Shown here one piece after another: positions 33,484 to 41,487 of a stretch of DNA of 64,000 nucleotides (positions within the stretch are counted from its first letter, which is position 1; every line of letters begins with the position of its first letter). Source of the DNA: Streptomyces sp. Y2F8-2 (lineage in GTDB: Bacteria > Actinomycetota > Actinomycetes > Streptomycetales > Streptomycetaceae). The stretch covers positions 186,001 to 250,000 of the forward strand of contig NZ_BNGS01000013.1 of assembly GCF_014905555.1 (NCBI RefSeq), in the 5' to 3' direction. The notes below the pieces were generated by a model. That model did not search any database. It saw only the letters and a list, made by a program, of their open reading frames with translations, and was not told where the DNA came from. Made by a program: the position numbers and the translations under genes.

Positions 33484-34545
33484 ATGGACCCCGTCACAGC
33501 GCTGGACCGGATCGCGTTCCTGCTGGAGCGGGCCCAGGCCCCCACCTATCGCGTACGAGCCTTCCGCACCGCGTCCGCCGTGGTGGCCGCTCTGCCCGGG
33601 GACGAGGTCGCCGAGCGCGCGGCCGCCGGGACGCTGGAGTCGCTCAAGGGCATCGGTCCCACCACCGCCCAGGTGGTGCGGGAGGCGGTGGCCGGGCAGG
33701 TCCCCGGCTACCTGGAGAAGCTGGAGCGGGAGGGCGGGAGCGCGCCGAAGCGGGGCGGCGAGCGGCTGCGGGCGCTGTTGCGCGGCGACTGCCATCTGCA
33801 CTCGGACTGGTCGGACGGCGGCAGCCCGATCGAGGAGATGGGCCGCACGGCGGCGCGGCTCGGACACGAGTGGGCGGCGCTCACCGACCACTCCCCCAGG
33901 CTGACCGTCGCCCGAGGGCTGTCCCCCGAGCGGCTGCGCGAGCAGCTGGACGTGGTCGCCGCGCTGAACGAGCAGTGGGCGCCCTTCCGGCTGCTGACCG
34001 GCATCGAGTGCGACATCCTCGAGGACGGCTCACTGGACCAGGACCCGGAGCTGCTGGACCGGCTCGATGTCGTGGTCGTGTCGGTGCACTCCAAGCTGCG
34101 CATGGACGCCCGCTCGATGACCCGCCGCATAATCGCGGCCGTCCGCAATCCGCTGGCCGACGTGCTCGGCCACTGCACCGGACGGCTGATCACCGGGCGA
34201 GGGCGCCCGGAGTCGGAGTTCGACGCGGACGCGGTGTTCGCCGCGTGCGCCGAGTCCGGTACGGCCGTGGAGATCAACAGCCGGCCCGAGCGGCTGGATC
34301 CGCCGCGGCGACTGCTGCGCCGGGCGGTCGAGGCGGGGGTGCTGTTCGCGATCGACACCGACGCCCACGCGCCCGGGCAACTGGACTGGCAGATCAACGG
34401 CTGCGCCCGGGCCGAGGAGTGCCAGGTGCCCGCGGACCGTGTGGTCACGACCTGGAACGCCGAGGAGCTGCTGGCCTGGACCCGTGAGCGGCGGGTTCCC
34501 GCGCGTGTGGCCGGCGCGGTGCGTGGTACCCGGCCCGGTACGTGA
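33484..34545 (+). CDS. PHP-domain protein with N-terminal helix-hairpin-helix (Pol X-like)
   Basis: A 353-residue protein. An N-terminal helical region (about residues 1-95) has the helix-hairpin-helix LESLKGIGPTTAQVV, as in family X polymerases. A PHP phosphoesterase domain follows with metal ligands in DCHLHSDWSDGG, ALTDHSP, TGIECDIL, VVVSVHSKL, LGHCTGR and IDTDAHAP. It resembles the C-terminal part of bacterial PolX without the polymerase core, so a DNA-end or nucleotide phosphoesterase role is plausible. It is followed by a HAD gene 18 bases away, probably co-transcribed. Confidence 0.88.
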   Translation: MDPVTALDRIAFLLERAQAPTYRVRAFRTASAVVAALPGDEVAERAAAGTLESLKGIGPTTAQVVREAVAGQVPGYLEKLEREGGSAPKRGGERLRALLRGDCHLHSDWSDGGSPIEEMGRTAARLGHEWAALTDHSPRLTVARGLSPERLREQLDVVAALNEQWAPFRLLTGIECDILEDGSLDQDPELLDRLDVVVVSVHSKLRMDARSMTRRIIAAVRNPLADVLGHCTGRLITGRGRPESEFDADAVFAACAESGTAVEINSRPERLDPPRRLLRRAVEAGVLFAIDTDAHAPGQLDWQINGCARAEECQVPADRVVTTWNAEELLAWTRERRVPARVAGAVRGTRPGT

Positions 34546-34563
34546 GGGAGGAGAGGACGGCAC

Positions 34564-35226
34564 ATGGGACGGGCGGCCGTGTTCGACGTGGACGGAACCC
34601 TCGTCGACACGAATCATCTGCATGTCACGACATGGTGGGAGGCGTTCCGGCAGGCGGGTCACCAGGTGCCGATGCACGCCATCCACCGGGCGGTGGGGCT
34701 CGGCTCCGAGGACCTGATCGCCCATCTGCTGGGCGGGCGGGACCGGGACGAGGTCGACACGCTGGTGGCCGCGCACACGACCCTGTACGGCACGTACTTC
34801 GACCGCCTCCCGCCACTCAAGGACGCCGGACGGCTGCTGCGCCGGCTCGACCACGACGGCTGGAACGTCGTGCTCGCCACCTCGGCGAGCGGGCACGAGC
34901 TGTCGGCGCTGAGGCGGGCGATCGGGGCGGACGACGCGATCGCGGCGACGGCGAGCGCGGACGACGTGAAGGCGGGCAAGCCCGCGCCGGACCCCGTGGA
35001 GCACGCCTTGGAGCTGGCCGGGGTGCCGCCCGAGCAGGCGGTGTTCGTGGGCGACACGGTGTGGGACATGCGGGCGGGGACACGGGCCGGAGTGACGTGC
35101 GTCGGCCTGTTGTCCGGGGGCATTCCGAGCGCGGATCTCCAGGAGGCCGGGGCGCGCGCGATCTACCGGGATCCGGCGCACCTGCTGGCGATGCTGGCGG
35201 ACAGTCCGCTGGCTCCGGACACGTAG
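34564..35226 (+). CDS. HAD-superfamily hydrolase, phosphoglycolate phosphatase/beta-phosphoglucomutase-like
   Basis: A 220-residue HAD subfamily I enzyme. Motif 1 is FDVDGTLVDTNHLH, motif 2 is ATSASG, motif 3 is the lysine in KAGKPAPDPVEHAL, and motif 4 is VFVGDTVWDMRAGTRAG. The helical cap lies at about residues 18-80. Substrates are small phosphorylated metabolites, not determinable here. It is the second gene of a probable two-gene unit with the PHP protein and ends at a compact hairpin at 35228. Confidence 0.9.
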   Translation: MGRAAVFDVDGTLVDTNHLHVTTWWEAFRQAGHQVPMHAIHRAVGLGSEDLIAHLLGGRDRDEVDTLVAAHTTLYGTYFDRLPPLKDAGRLLRRLDHDGWNVVLATSASGHELSALRRAIGADDAIAATASADDVKAGKPAPDPVEHALELAGVPPEQAVFVGDTVWDMRAGTRAGVTCVGLLSGGIPSADLQEAGARAIYRDPAHLLAMLADSPLAPDT

Positions 35227-35227
35227 A

Positions 35228-35243
35228 CGTGCGGGACCGCACG
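35228..35243 (+). terminator. Compact hairpin after the HAD gene
   Basis: CGTGCGG-GA-CCGCACG lies immediately after the HAD stop codon. It may end the PHP-HAD transcript before the structured RNA begins. No T-run follows. Confidence 0.45.
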
Positions 35244-35311
35244 CGTCGCACAGTGATGCAGATCACCTCGGGAGGCTGGATTTTTCGGAACACCGACCGG
35301 TAGTTTCCCGT

Positions 35312-35481
35312 TGAACCATCCGTGGGAGCGCACGGGACAGTGTCCCCGGGCCTCACCTTCCGCCCACAGGGACGATCGTTCGGCTGAAGCCCTGTGGAGC
35401 CTTTCGCCGAGAGGCGACCGCCGTGCGCGCCCACCACAGACTGCCCCGACCGGCATTCCCCCGTCCGGTCGGGGCTTTTCC
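35312..35481 (+). ncRNA. ssrS: Candidate 6S RNA
   Basis: A roughly 170-nt structured transcript between the HAD and SDR genes. A -10-like TAGTTT (35301-35306) precedes it. Bases 35322-35335 pair with 35421-35434 (13 of 14). A central asymmetric bubble is interrupted by GCCTC (35350-35354) with GAGGC (35411-35415). An apical stem CCACAGGG/CCCTGTGG (35364-35371 with 35390-35397) closes the rod, and a strong terminator follows. This single long rod with a central bubble is the 6S RNA plan, which traps RNA polymerase holoenzyme. From memory, the S. coelicolor 6S RNA also lies beside an oxidoreductase gene, which is unverified here. Confidence 0.7.
35443..35481 (+). terminator. Rho-independent terminator of the structured RNA
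   Basis: GCCCCGACCGG and CCGGTCGGGGC form 11-bp perfect arms around an 11-base loop, followed by TTTTCC. This is the clearest T-run terminator in the window. Confidence 0.9.
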
Positions 35482-35578
35482 TTGCCCGCACACGCCCGGT
35501 TTCCCGCACGGCCTGGCGCCCGCCGCCCGGGCCGCACGCCGCACGCCGTACATGCCGGTGTCCCGGGACGGCACCGGC

Positions 35579-35609
35579 TTGACTTCGAGCGCACTCCAAT
35601 TCGTAGCGT
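35579..35609 (+). promoter_or_regulatory. MerR-type promoter with 19-bp spacer upstream of the SDR gene
   Basis: The -35 is TTGACT (35579-35584) and the -10 is TAGCGT (35604-35609), separated by 19 bases. An imperfect inverted repeat fills the spacer: ACTTCGAG-CGCA-CTCCAATT, six of eight arm bases matching. Overlong spacing with an operator inside the spacer is the hallmark of MerR-activated promoters. The ATG is seven bases beyond the -10, so the transcript is probably leaderless. No MerR gene is in the window. Confidence 0.65.
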
Positions 35610-35615
35610 CCTCCC

Positions 35616-36584
35616 ATGAGCACTGCACAGCACAGGATCGGGTCGGGTTTCGACGCCAAGAGCACCGCCGACGACGTACTTCGAGGAATCGACCTCAGCG
35701 GCAGGCTCGCGGTGGTGACGGGCGGCTACTCCGGGCTCGGCCTGGAGACGACGCGGGCGCTCGTCAAGGCGGGCGCCCGGGTGGTGGTCCCGGCGCGGCG
35801 CCGCGACGTGGCCCAGGAGGCCCTGGCGGGGCTCGGCCGGGTGGAGGTGGACGAGCTCGACCTCGGTGACCTTCAGAGCGTGCGCGGGTTCGCCGAGCGG
35901 TTCCTCGCGTCGGGACGCTCCATCGACATCATGATCAACAACGCCGGGATCATGGCCACCCCGGAGACACGGGTGGGACCCGGCTGGGAGGCGCAGTTCG
36001 CCACGAACCACCTCGGCCACTACGCGCTCGTCAACCGGTTGTGGCCGGCGATCGCACCGGGCGGGGCGCGAGTGGTGTCCGTGTCGTCGACCGGCCACCA
36101 CAGGTCCGGGATTCGCTGGGACGATCCGCACTTCAAGCAGGGGTACGACAAGTGGGAGGCGTACGGCCAGGCGAAGACCGCGAACGTCCTGTTCGCCGTG
36201 CATCTGGACCGGCTGGGCCGGCAGTACGGGGTCCGCGCCTTCTCGCTGCACCCCGGCGGGATCCTCACCCCGCTGCAGCGTCACCTCGCCAAGGAGGAGA
36301 TGGTCGAGCGCGGCTGGATCGACGAGACGGGCGCCCTGGTGGACCCGGACGCCTTCAAGACACCCGAGCAGGGTGCGGCCACCCAGGTCTGGGCGGCGAC
36401 CTCGCCCCGCCTGGACGGCATGGGCGGACTGTACTGCGAGGACTGCGACATCGCCGAGCCCGCACCGGCGGACGGCGGCCGCAGCGGGGTGAAGGACTGG
36501 GCGATCGATCCGGAGGAGGCGGCGCGCCTGTGGGAGTTGTCCGCGGACCTGACGGGCGTCGACGCGTTCGCGTCCGGCTCCTGA
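35616..36584 (+). CDS. Short-chain dehydrogenase/reductase, retinol dehydrogenase-like
   Basis: A 322-residue SDR. The cofactor motif is VVTGGYSGLGLETTRALVKA, NNAG is in MINNAGIMATPE, the catalytic serine in VVSVSSTGHH, and the YxxxK pair in EAYGQAKTANVLFA. Arginines after the second strand (PARRRD) favour NADP(H). It is longer than classical SDRs and resembles the WW-oxidoreductase/retinol dehydrogenase group. It is transcribed alone from a MerR-type promoter, so electrophile or oxidant response is a reasonable guess. A long hairpin ends the gene. Confidence 0.9.
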   Translation: MSTAQHRIGSGFDAKSTADDVLRGIDLSGRLAVVTGGYSGLGLETTRALVKAGARVVVPARRRDVAQEALAGLGRVEVDELDLGDLQSVRGFAERFLASGRSIDIMINNAGIMATPETRVGPGWEAQFATNHLGHYALVNRLWPAIAPGGARVVSVSSTGHHRSGIRWDDPHFKQGYDKWEAYGQAKTANVLFAVHLDRLGRQYGVRAFSLHPGGILTPLQRHLAKEEMVERGWIDETGALVDPDAFKTPEQGAATQVWAATSPRLDGMGGLYCEDCDIAEPAPADGGRSGVKDWAIDPEEAARLWELSADLTGVDAFASGS

Positions 36585-36624
36585 GAGTGGGCGGCTCGGC
36601 CGCTCGGTGTCCGCGGACGTGACC

Positions 36625-36668
36625 GCGCCGCCGGCCCGTGGAGCCTCTCGCTCCGGGGCCGGCGGCGC
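36625..36668. terminator. Two-part stem terminator after the SDR gene
   Basis: GCGCCGCCGGCCC pairs perfectly with GGGCCGGCGGCGC, and inside it GGAGC pairs with GCTCC around a CTCTC loop. It lies between convergent genes and can act in both directions. Confidence 0.85.
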
Positions 36669-36693
36669 AGCCGGTACGTCGGGGACGAGGCGG

Positions 36694-36936
36694 TCAGTCC
36701 GGGGACTCGTCCGGTACGGGGCCCTCGGGGTGGGCGGAACCCGCGTGCGGGGCGCCCCGCCTGCCGGTGCCCGCCTCGTCCGTGTCGGGGACGTCCGGGG
36801 CATCGGTGCCGCCCTCAGCGGGGCGGGCGTCCCACCGGTCCTCGCCCTCGTGGGCCTGCTGGTCCGGCATGTCCCGCGGAACGCGCTCCACGGTCTCGCC
36901 GGGACCCTCATGTCGGTGCTCGGTCACGGCGATCAC
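36694..36936 (-). CDS. Small acidic, probably disordered hypothetical protein
   Basis: An 80-residue hydrophilic protein rich in Glu, Asp, Gly and Pro, with no hydrophobic core or known domain. The GTG at 36936 lies after GAGAGG. A second in-frame GTG at 36927 is equally possible. The composition resembles small disordered proteins often found singly in Streptomyces. The 211-bp gap upstream (36937-37147) shows no other gene. Confidence 0.5.
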   Translation of the reverse strand: MIAVTEHRHEGPGETVERVPRDMPDQQAHEGEDRWDARPAEGGTDAPDVPDTDEAGTGRRGAPHAGSAHPEGPVPDESPD

Positions 36937-37147
36937 TCCATTCCTCTCGTTGCCGGCACGGCGGGCCCCGCACGGGGCAGGGCCCTTCCGGGCGAGGCGC
37001 GAGTACCGCGGGGCGGGTCCACGAAACCGGCGATGCCGGGTTGACCAGGGAAACCGGCAGGTGGCTGAGGGGCGAGAGCGGCCGTGACCGACGGGCACCC
37101 TCGGGGCGGGCCCACGGCAGCCCAGCGGTGGCCGCCCTTCGATGCCG

Positions 37148-40100
37148 TCACCCGGCCGCGTACACGTCCTCGACATAGCGCCCCGACGCGATCAGCTCGT
37201 CCAGCCACCGTCCGGAGTCCCCGTCCGGCACCCGCTCGGCGTGCAGCGCCCGGAACGCCTCACGGACGCCCGGAGCCATACGGGAGCCGTCCCCGCACAC
37301 GTACACGCGCGCCCCGGCATCGAGGAGCCGCCACACCTCGTCGGCCTCGGCGGCGATGCGGTGCTGCACGAAGGACACCCCGTCGACGGGCGCCGCGCTG
37401 AACGCGGGGCGCAGCGAGACCGCACCGGCGGCCTCTGCGGCCCGCAACTCCTCGGCGTGCAGGAAGTCCGCGTCCGGTGCGTCGCAGCCGAAGTAGCAGA
37501 CGGCCGGGGCGAGCCGGGCGCCCTCGGCCAGCGCCCGCACCCGGTCCGCGATCGCGCCGCGGAACGGGGCGAGACCGGTACCGGCCGCGACCATGACGAC
37601 CGGACCCGAGTGGTCGACCCGGAAGGCCTCACGGCAGGGCTGAATGCGTGCCAGGACGGTGTCGCCCGGCTCGACCGTGGCGAGGTGCCCTGAGCCGACG
37701 CCGCGATAGGTCCCGTTCCCGGAACGGGCCGGGGCCTTGAGGAGCGAGACCATGAGGTCGATGTGGCCGGGGTCGGCCGCGGGTGAGGAGGACACCGAGT
37801 AGTGCCGCGGGCGCAGCGGCGTGAGCAGGTCGAGCAGCGTCGGCCAGTCGAGGGCACCGCGCAGGGCCGGGTACGCCTCGATGACCTCGACGAGTGTGCG
37901 CGGGTCGTCGCTGAGGGCCGCCAGCGCGGCACGTTCGGGAGGGCACGGGTTGGCGGTGGCGAGCGCGGCCAGCTGGTCGGCTTTCGGGCGCTCCAGCAAT
38001 TCCACGTGGTGAGTGAGGAGCTGACGCACCGTCAACGGCCGGTCCACGGCCAGGCCGTCCCGGCGTGGGCGGGCCGCTCGGACGTCCAGGACCGTGTCCA
38101 GGTCCACGCCGAGCGCGGCGGCGGCCCGCTCGACGAGCGCCTTGTCGTTGACGGGCAGCACGGCCACGTGATCGCCGGTGCGGTAGGTCGTGCCGCCGGG
38201 CAGTGCGAGGCGCACGAACCGCTTGAGCCGGGGGTGGCCGGGCGCGGTCAGGTCGTAGGCCTCGGTGACCGTCATCGGAACCAGGTCGTGCCGCGCGGCG
38301 AGCGCGTGCAAGGGGCCGCCGGTGAGGGTCCGGACCTCGTAGGCCCGGGCCGGCTCCGTGGAGCCGGTGGCGTCCGGGTCGCCGTACCGGTCCAGGAGGG
38401 CGGTGCGCAGCCGCGCTGTGAAGGCGCGGACGGTGCCGCCGAGGTCGCCCGAGGCGTCGGCCGCCGCGCGGGCCAGCAGCCGGGTGCCGCCGAGTTCGGC
38501 CAGGCGTTCGTCGATGCGGGTCGGGACGTGCTGGTAGGTGGCGGCCCAGGTGCGGTCGCCGACGCCGAGGACGGCGTAGGTGACGTCCGTGGCGTCGGTC
38601 GCGTTCTCGGACAGCCAGGCGGCGAAGGCGGTGGCGTCGTCCGTGGGCTGCCCGTTGTAGGAGGCGGCGGTGATCACGACGGGGCGGTCGGCGGGTAGCC
38701 CGCCGACGTATGCGTCGAGCGGTGCGACCTCCGTCTCACAGCCGACGGCGGCGGCCTCGTCGGCGAGTTGGCCTGCGACGTCACGGCAGGTGCCGTAGTT
38801 GCTGCCGTGCAGGAACAACGCGCGGGTGCCGGGGCGTACGCGGGCGGGCAGGGTGGTGTCGTCGGGCGCGGACTCCGTACGGGGCCGGTGGGCGCCCGGC
38901 AGGGGCGGGTGCGTCCGGTCGGCGGCGGTGCGCGGCGACAGGGTGAGGGTGAAGCCCTCGGGCTTGAGGGTGAGGGTCTCCTTGACCGTGAGCCGGTAGT
39001 CGGCGTGGTCGTGCAGGCGGTAGCGGTGCACCAGCATCGCCAGCAGCATGGTCGCCTCGTGCAGCGCGAACTGGCGGCCGATGCAGGCGCGTTCACCGGT
39101 GCCGAACGGCTTGTAGGCGTGCGGTGGGCGGGCGGCCTCGGCCTCGGGTGTGAAGCGGGAGGGGTCGAACAGCTCGGTGTTGTCGCCCCACACCGGCTGC
39201 CGGTGCAGCATCGGAGTGAGGACGGTGACGGACTGCCCGGCGCGCAGCGGGATGCGGCCGCCGAGCAGGGTGTCCTCGCGGGCGTGCCGGCCGAAGGCGG
39301 CAGCGGTCGGCCACAGTCGCAGCGCCTCGTTGAGCACCTGGCGGGTGTAGGTGAGCCGTCCGATCTCGTCGTACGTCGGTTCCGGGTCGGCGGCGTCGCC
39401 CCACAGGGCGTCGACCTCCCGCTGGACGAGCTGGAGCACGGCCGGGTTCTTGGCGAGGTGGTACAGGGCGAACGACATCGCGCCGGACGTGGTCTCGTGG
39501 CCGGCGATCAGGAAGGTGATCACCTGGTTGCGGATGTTGGCGTCGTCCAGGGTGGTGCCGTCGGCCGGGTGCCTCGCCGTGAGCATGAGGCCGAGCAGGT
39601 CCTCCGCCTCGCCCTGCTGCCCGCCGCCCGCCCTGCGTGCGGTGATGACGTCGTCGACGACCTGCGCGAGGTGGGCGGCGTCCTCGCGGAAGGCCGCGTC
39701 CGCCGCCGTGTGGTCGTCACCGGGCAGCCGACCGAGCCGGGTCATGCTCCACTCCAGGCAGCGGACCATCGACTCGACGAACTGGTGCGGCTCGTCGCGC
39801 TCGAAGGAGCCGAAGTCGTAGCCGAAGCCGGCGAGCCCGATGGTGTCGAGGGTCATGCGCGTCATGTCGTCGGGAACGTTCACCGGCCGGCCGTCGCGGC
39901 CGGCCCGGTCCCAGGACTCGATCAACCGGCGCGCCACGCGCAGCATCACCGGGTGATAGGTGCGCATCGAGCCCAGGGCGAAGGCGGGCATCAGGATGTC
40001 GTGGGCCCTGGCCCAGTCGGGCTCGTCGTTGTACGCGGTGAACAGGCCGTTCCCGGCGAACTCGCGCACGTTCTCCAGTGCGGGGCCGACGGCCTTGGCG

Positions 40101-40318
40101 AAGCGCGCCTCGTCCGAGAGGTCGGTGACCAGGTCGAGGTCGGCCACGAACAGGACGTCGCGCCCGTGCAGCCGGCGCACCAGCACGGGGCCGTGCCGGC
40201 GCATCAGCTCCATGGCCTGCTGGATCGGAGTGCCGCCTGGGCCGATGTCGGAGATGTCGGCCACGGGGACGCCGTGCGGGGTGCCGAGGGTGGTCTGCGG
40301 GTGCGCGGTGGGGGACAT
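37148..40318 (-). CDS. Self-sufficient cytochrome P450/NADPH-P450 reductase (CYP102-type)
   Basis: A 1056-residue fusion. The haem domain (about 1-460) has FLIAGHETTSGAMSFALYHL and KPFGTGERACIGRQFALHEA, with the axial cysteine near residue 412. A flavodoxin-like FMN domain lies at about 485-630 (ITAASYNGQPTDD, VLGVGDRTWAATYQ). The FAD/NADPH reductase follows at about 665-1056 (PRHYSVSSSPAADPGHIDLM, VMVAAGTGLAPFRGAIADR, VYVCGDGSRMAPGV). The layout equals P450 BM3, so subterminal fatty-acid hydroxylation with electrons from NADPH is expected. It is monocistronic. The 243-bp gap upstream (40319-40561) has hairpin-forming GC blocks and no other gene. Confidence 0.95.
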   Translation of the reverse strand: MSPTAHPQTTLGTPHGVPVADISDIGPGGTPIQQAMELMRRHGPVLVRRLHGRDVLFVADLDLVTDLSDEARFAKAVGPALENVREFAGNGLFTAYNDEPDWARAHDILMPAFALGSMRTYHPVMLRVARRLIESWDRAGRDGRPVNVPDDMTRMTLDTIGLAGFGYDFGSFERDEPHQFVESMVRCLEWSMTRLGRLPGDDHTAADAAFREDAAHLAQVVDDVITARRAGGGQQGEAEDLLGLMLTARHPADGTTLDDANIRNQVITFLIAGHETTSGAMSFALYHLAKNPAVLQLVQREVDALWGDAADPEPTYDEIGRLTYTRQVLNEALRLWPTAAAFGRHAREDTLLGGRIPLRAGQSVTVLTPMLHRQPVWGDNTELFDPSRFTPEAEAARPPHAYKPFGTGERACIGRQFALHEATMLLAMLVHRYRLHDHADYRLTVKETLTLKPEGFTLTLSPRTAADRTHPPLPGAHRPRTESAPDDTTLPARVRPGTRALFLHGSNYGTCRDVAGQLADEAAAVGCETEVAPLDAYVGGLPADRPVVITAASYNGQPTDDATAFAAWLSENATDATDVTYAVLGVGDRTWAATYQHVPTRIDERLAELGGTRLLARAAADASGDLGGTVRAFTARLRTALLDRYGDPDATGSTEPARAYEVRTLTGGPLHALAARHDLVPMTVTEAYDLTAPGHPRLKRFVRLALPGGTTYRTGDHVAVLPVNDKALVERAAAALGVDLDTVLDVRAARPRRDGLAVDRPLTVRQLLTHHVELLERPKADQLAALATANPCPPERAALAALSDDPRTLVEVIEAYPALRGALDWPTLLDLLTPLRPRHYSVSSSPAADPGHIDLMVSLLKAPARSGNGTYRGVGSGHLATVEPGDTVLARIQPCREAFRVDHSGPVVMVAAGTGLAPFRGAIADRVRALAEGARLAPAVCYFGCDAPDADFLHAEELRAAEAAGAVSLRPAFSAAPVDGVSFVQHRIAAEADEVWRLLDAGARVYVCGDGSRMAPGVREAFRALHAERVPDGDSGRWLDELIASGRYVEDVYAAG

Positions 40319-40561
40319 GGCACGACAACTGCCTTTCGCGGTACGGAACTCCTGCCACCAGCTTGGTCGCCGGTCGCCGGGGGTCCGTGCCGTGCGACTA
40401 CATGAATCCGCAGTGGAAAGAGCCGGCCGGGCCTTGCCAGGCCGGCCGTGGTGCGCAAGACGGCGTTGCCGGACACCACCTAGGGCCGACCGGTCGATCT
40501 CGGTCCTCTCATGCGGGTCGCGGGACCCGGCCCCTCGTGCGCGCGCCTAGGATCCGGGGCC

Positions 40562-40840
40562 GTGGCGAAGACATTTGAAGAAATCGTGGAGATGCAGCGT
40601 GCGGCGAGAGAGGCCCAGGTGCGGACCGCCGAACTGCGCGAGAAGTACGGCCCGCCCACCGCCACGCCGTGGACCAAGCAGCAGACCGACACGTACGAGA
40701 CCGCGTGGCGCGCCTGGCGCGACCTCGACCGGGACCTTCAGGCCGAGCTCACCGAGTACGCGAAGTCCCACGGCCGGACGCGCGCCGATGTCGAGGCGGA
40801 GGTGCTGGCGCAGGCGGAGGAACCGCCTGGGAGCGCCTAG
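40562..40840 (+). CDS. Conserved hypothetical protein
   Basis: A 92-residue, charged, helical protein (KTFEEIVEMQRAAREAQVRT, AWRAWRDLDRDLQAELTEYA). No domain is recognised, and the helices could form a coiled coil. The GTG at 40562 is preferred because a -10-like TAGGAT at 40548-40553 ends eight bases before it, which fits a leaderless transcript. An in-frame start at 40511 would lie upstream of that promoter. Confidence 0.65.
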   Translation: MAKTFEEIVEMQRAAREAQVRTAELREKYGPPTATPWTKQQTDTYETAWRAWRDLDRDLQAELTEYAKSHGRTRADVEAEVLAQAEEPPGSA

Positions 40841-40867
40841 GGCAGGCCGCGGCGGCCCGGCCTGCTG

Positions 40868-41380
40868 TCAGGTGCGGGCGAGGTCGATCCGCCAGTCGTT
40901 GGATCTGGCCCACTGCCCCTTCGGGTACTCGAAGTCGACCTGTCCGAGCAGTTCGAAGCCGGCCTTGCGGCAGACCGCGTTGGAGGCGGGGTGGTCCGCC
41001 CTCGGGAACGCGTGCAGATACCGGTGGGTCCCGGTGGCTCGCGCCGCCTCGACGACCGCGCGGGCCGCCCGGGCGGCGAGGCCCTGTCCCTGGAACTCGG
41101 GCAGCACGCCCCACCCGGTCTCCCACACCGTCCCGTCACGCCACGACCGCTCCCAGAAGCCGATCGACCCCACCGTCTCGCCGGTCTCCGCCAGCGTGAT
41201 CCGGTACATCCGGCCCGCTTCCACGGCGAGATAGCGCCGATGCCGCACGGCGAGTCGCTCCTCGGTCTCGGGGCCGCCCAAGTGCTCGGTCATCTCCGGG
41301 CTGTTGGTCCTGCGCAGCAGCCAGAGGTCGCCCTCGGCCCAGGGCTCGAGCCGCACCTGTCGCGTGTTCGTGGTGTCCAT
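40868..41380 (-). CDS. GNAT-family N-acetyltransferase
   Basis: A 170-residue acetyltransferase of the RimJ/RimL-like branch. It has YRITLAETGETVGSIGFWER, WETGWGVLPEFQGQGLAARA containing the acetyl-CoA loop (QGQGLA), and ASNAVCRKAGFELLGQVDFE. The acceptor could be a protein N-terminus, an amino-sugar or a drug. The ATG at 41380 lies close after TAGGGT, a leaderless arrangement. It is monocistronic. Confidence 0.88.
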   Translation of the reverse strand: MDTTNTRQVRLEPWAEGDLWLLRRTNSPEMTEHLGGPETEERLAVRHRRYLAVEAGRMYRITLAETGETVGSIGFWERSWRDGTVWETGWGVLPEFQGQGLAARAARAVVEAARATGTHRYLHAFPRADHPASNAVCRKAGFELLGQVDFEYPKGQWARSNDWRIDLART

Positions 41381-41487
41381 GGCGCTCACCCTAGGGCCGG
41401 GGTCTGACAACGGCCCCGCGCCTACCCGGGGTCACGCCTCTGACCTGGGCGTCTATCGTGGATCACAGAACGTGGTGAGGGGGCGTG

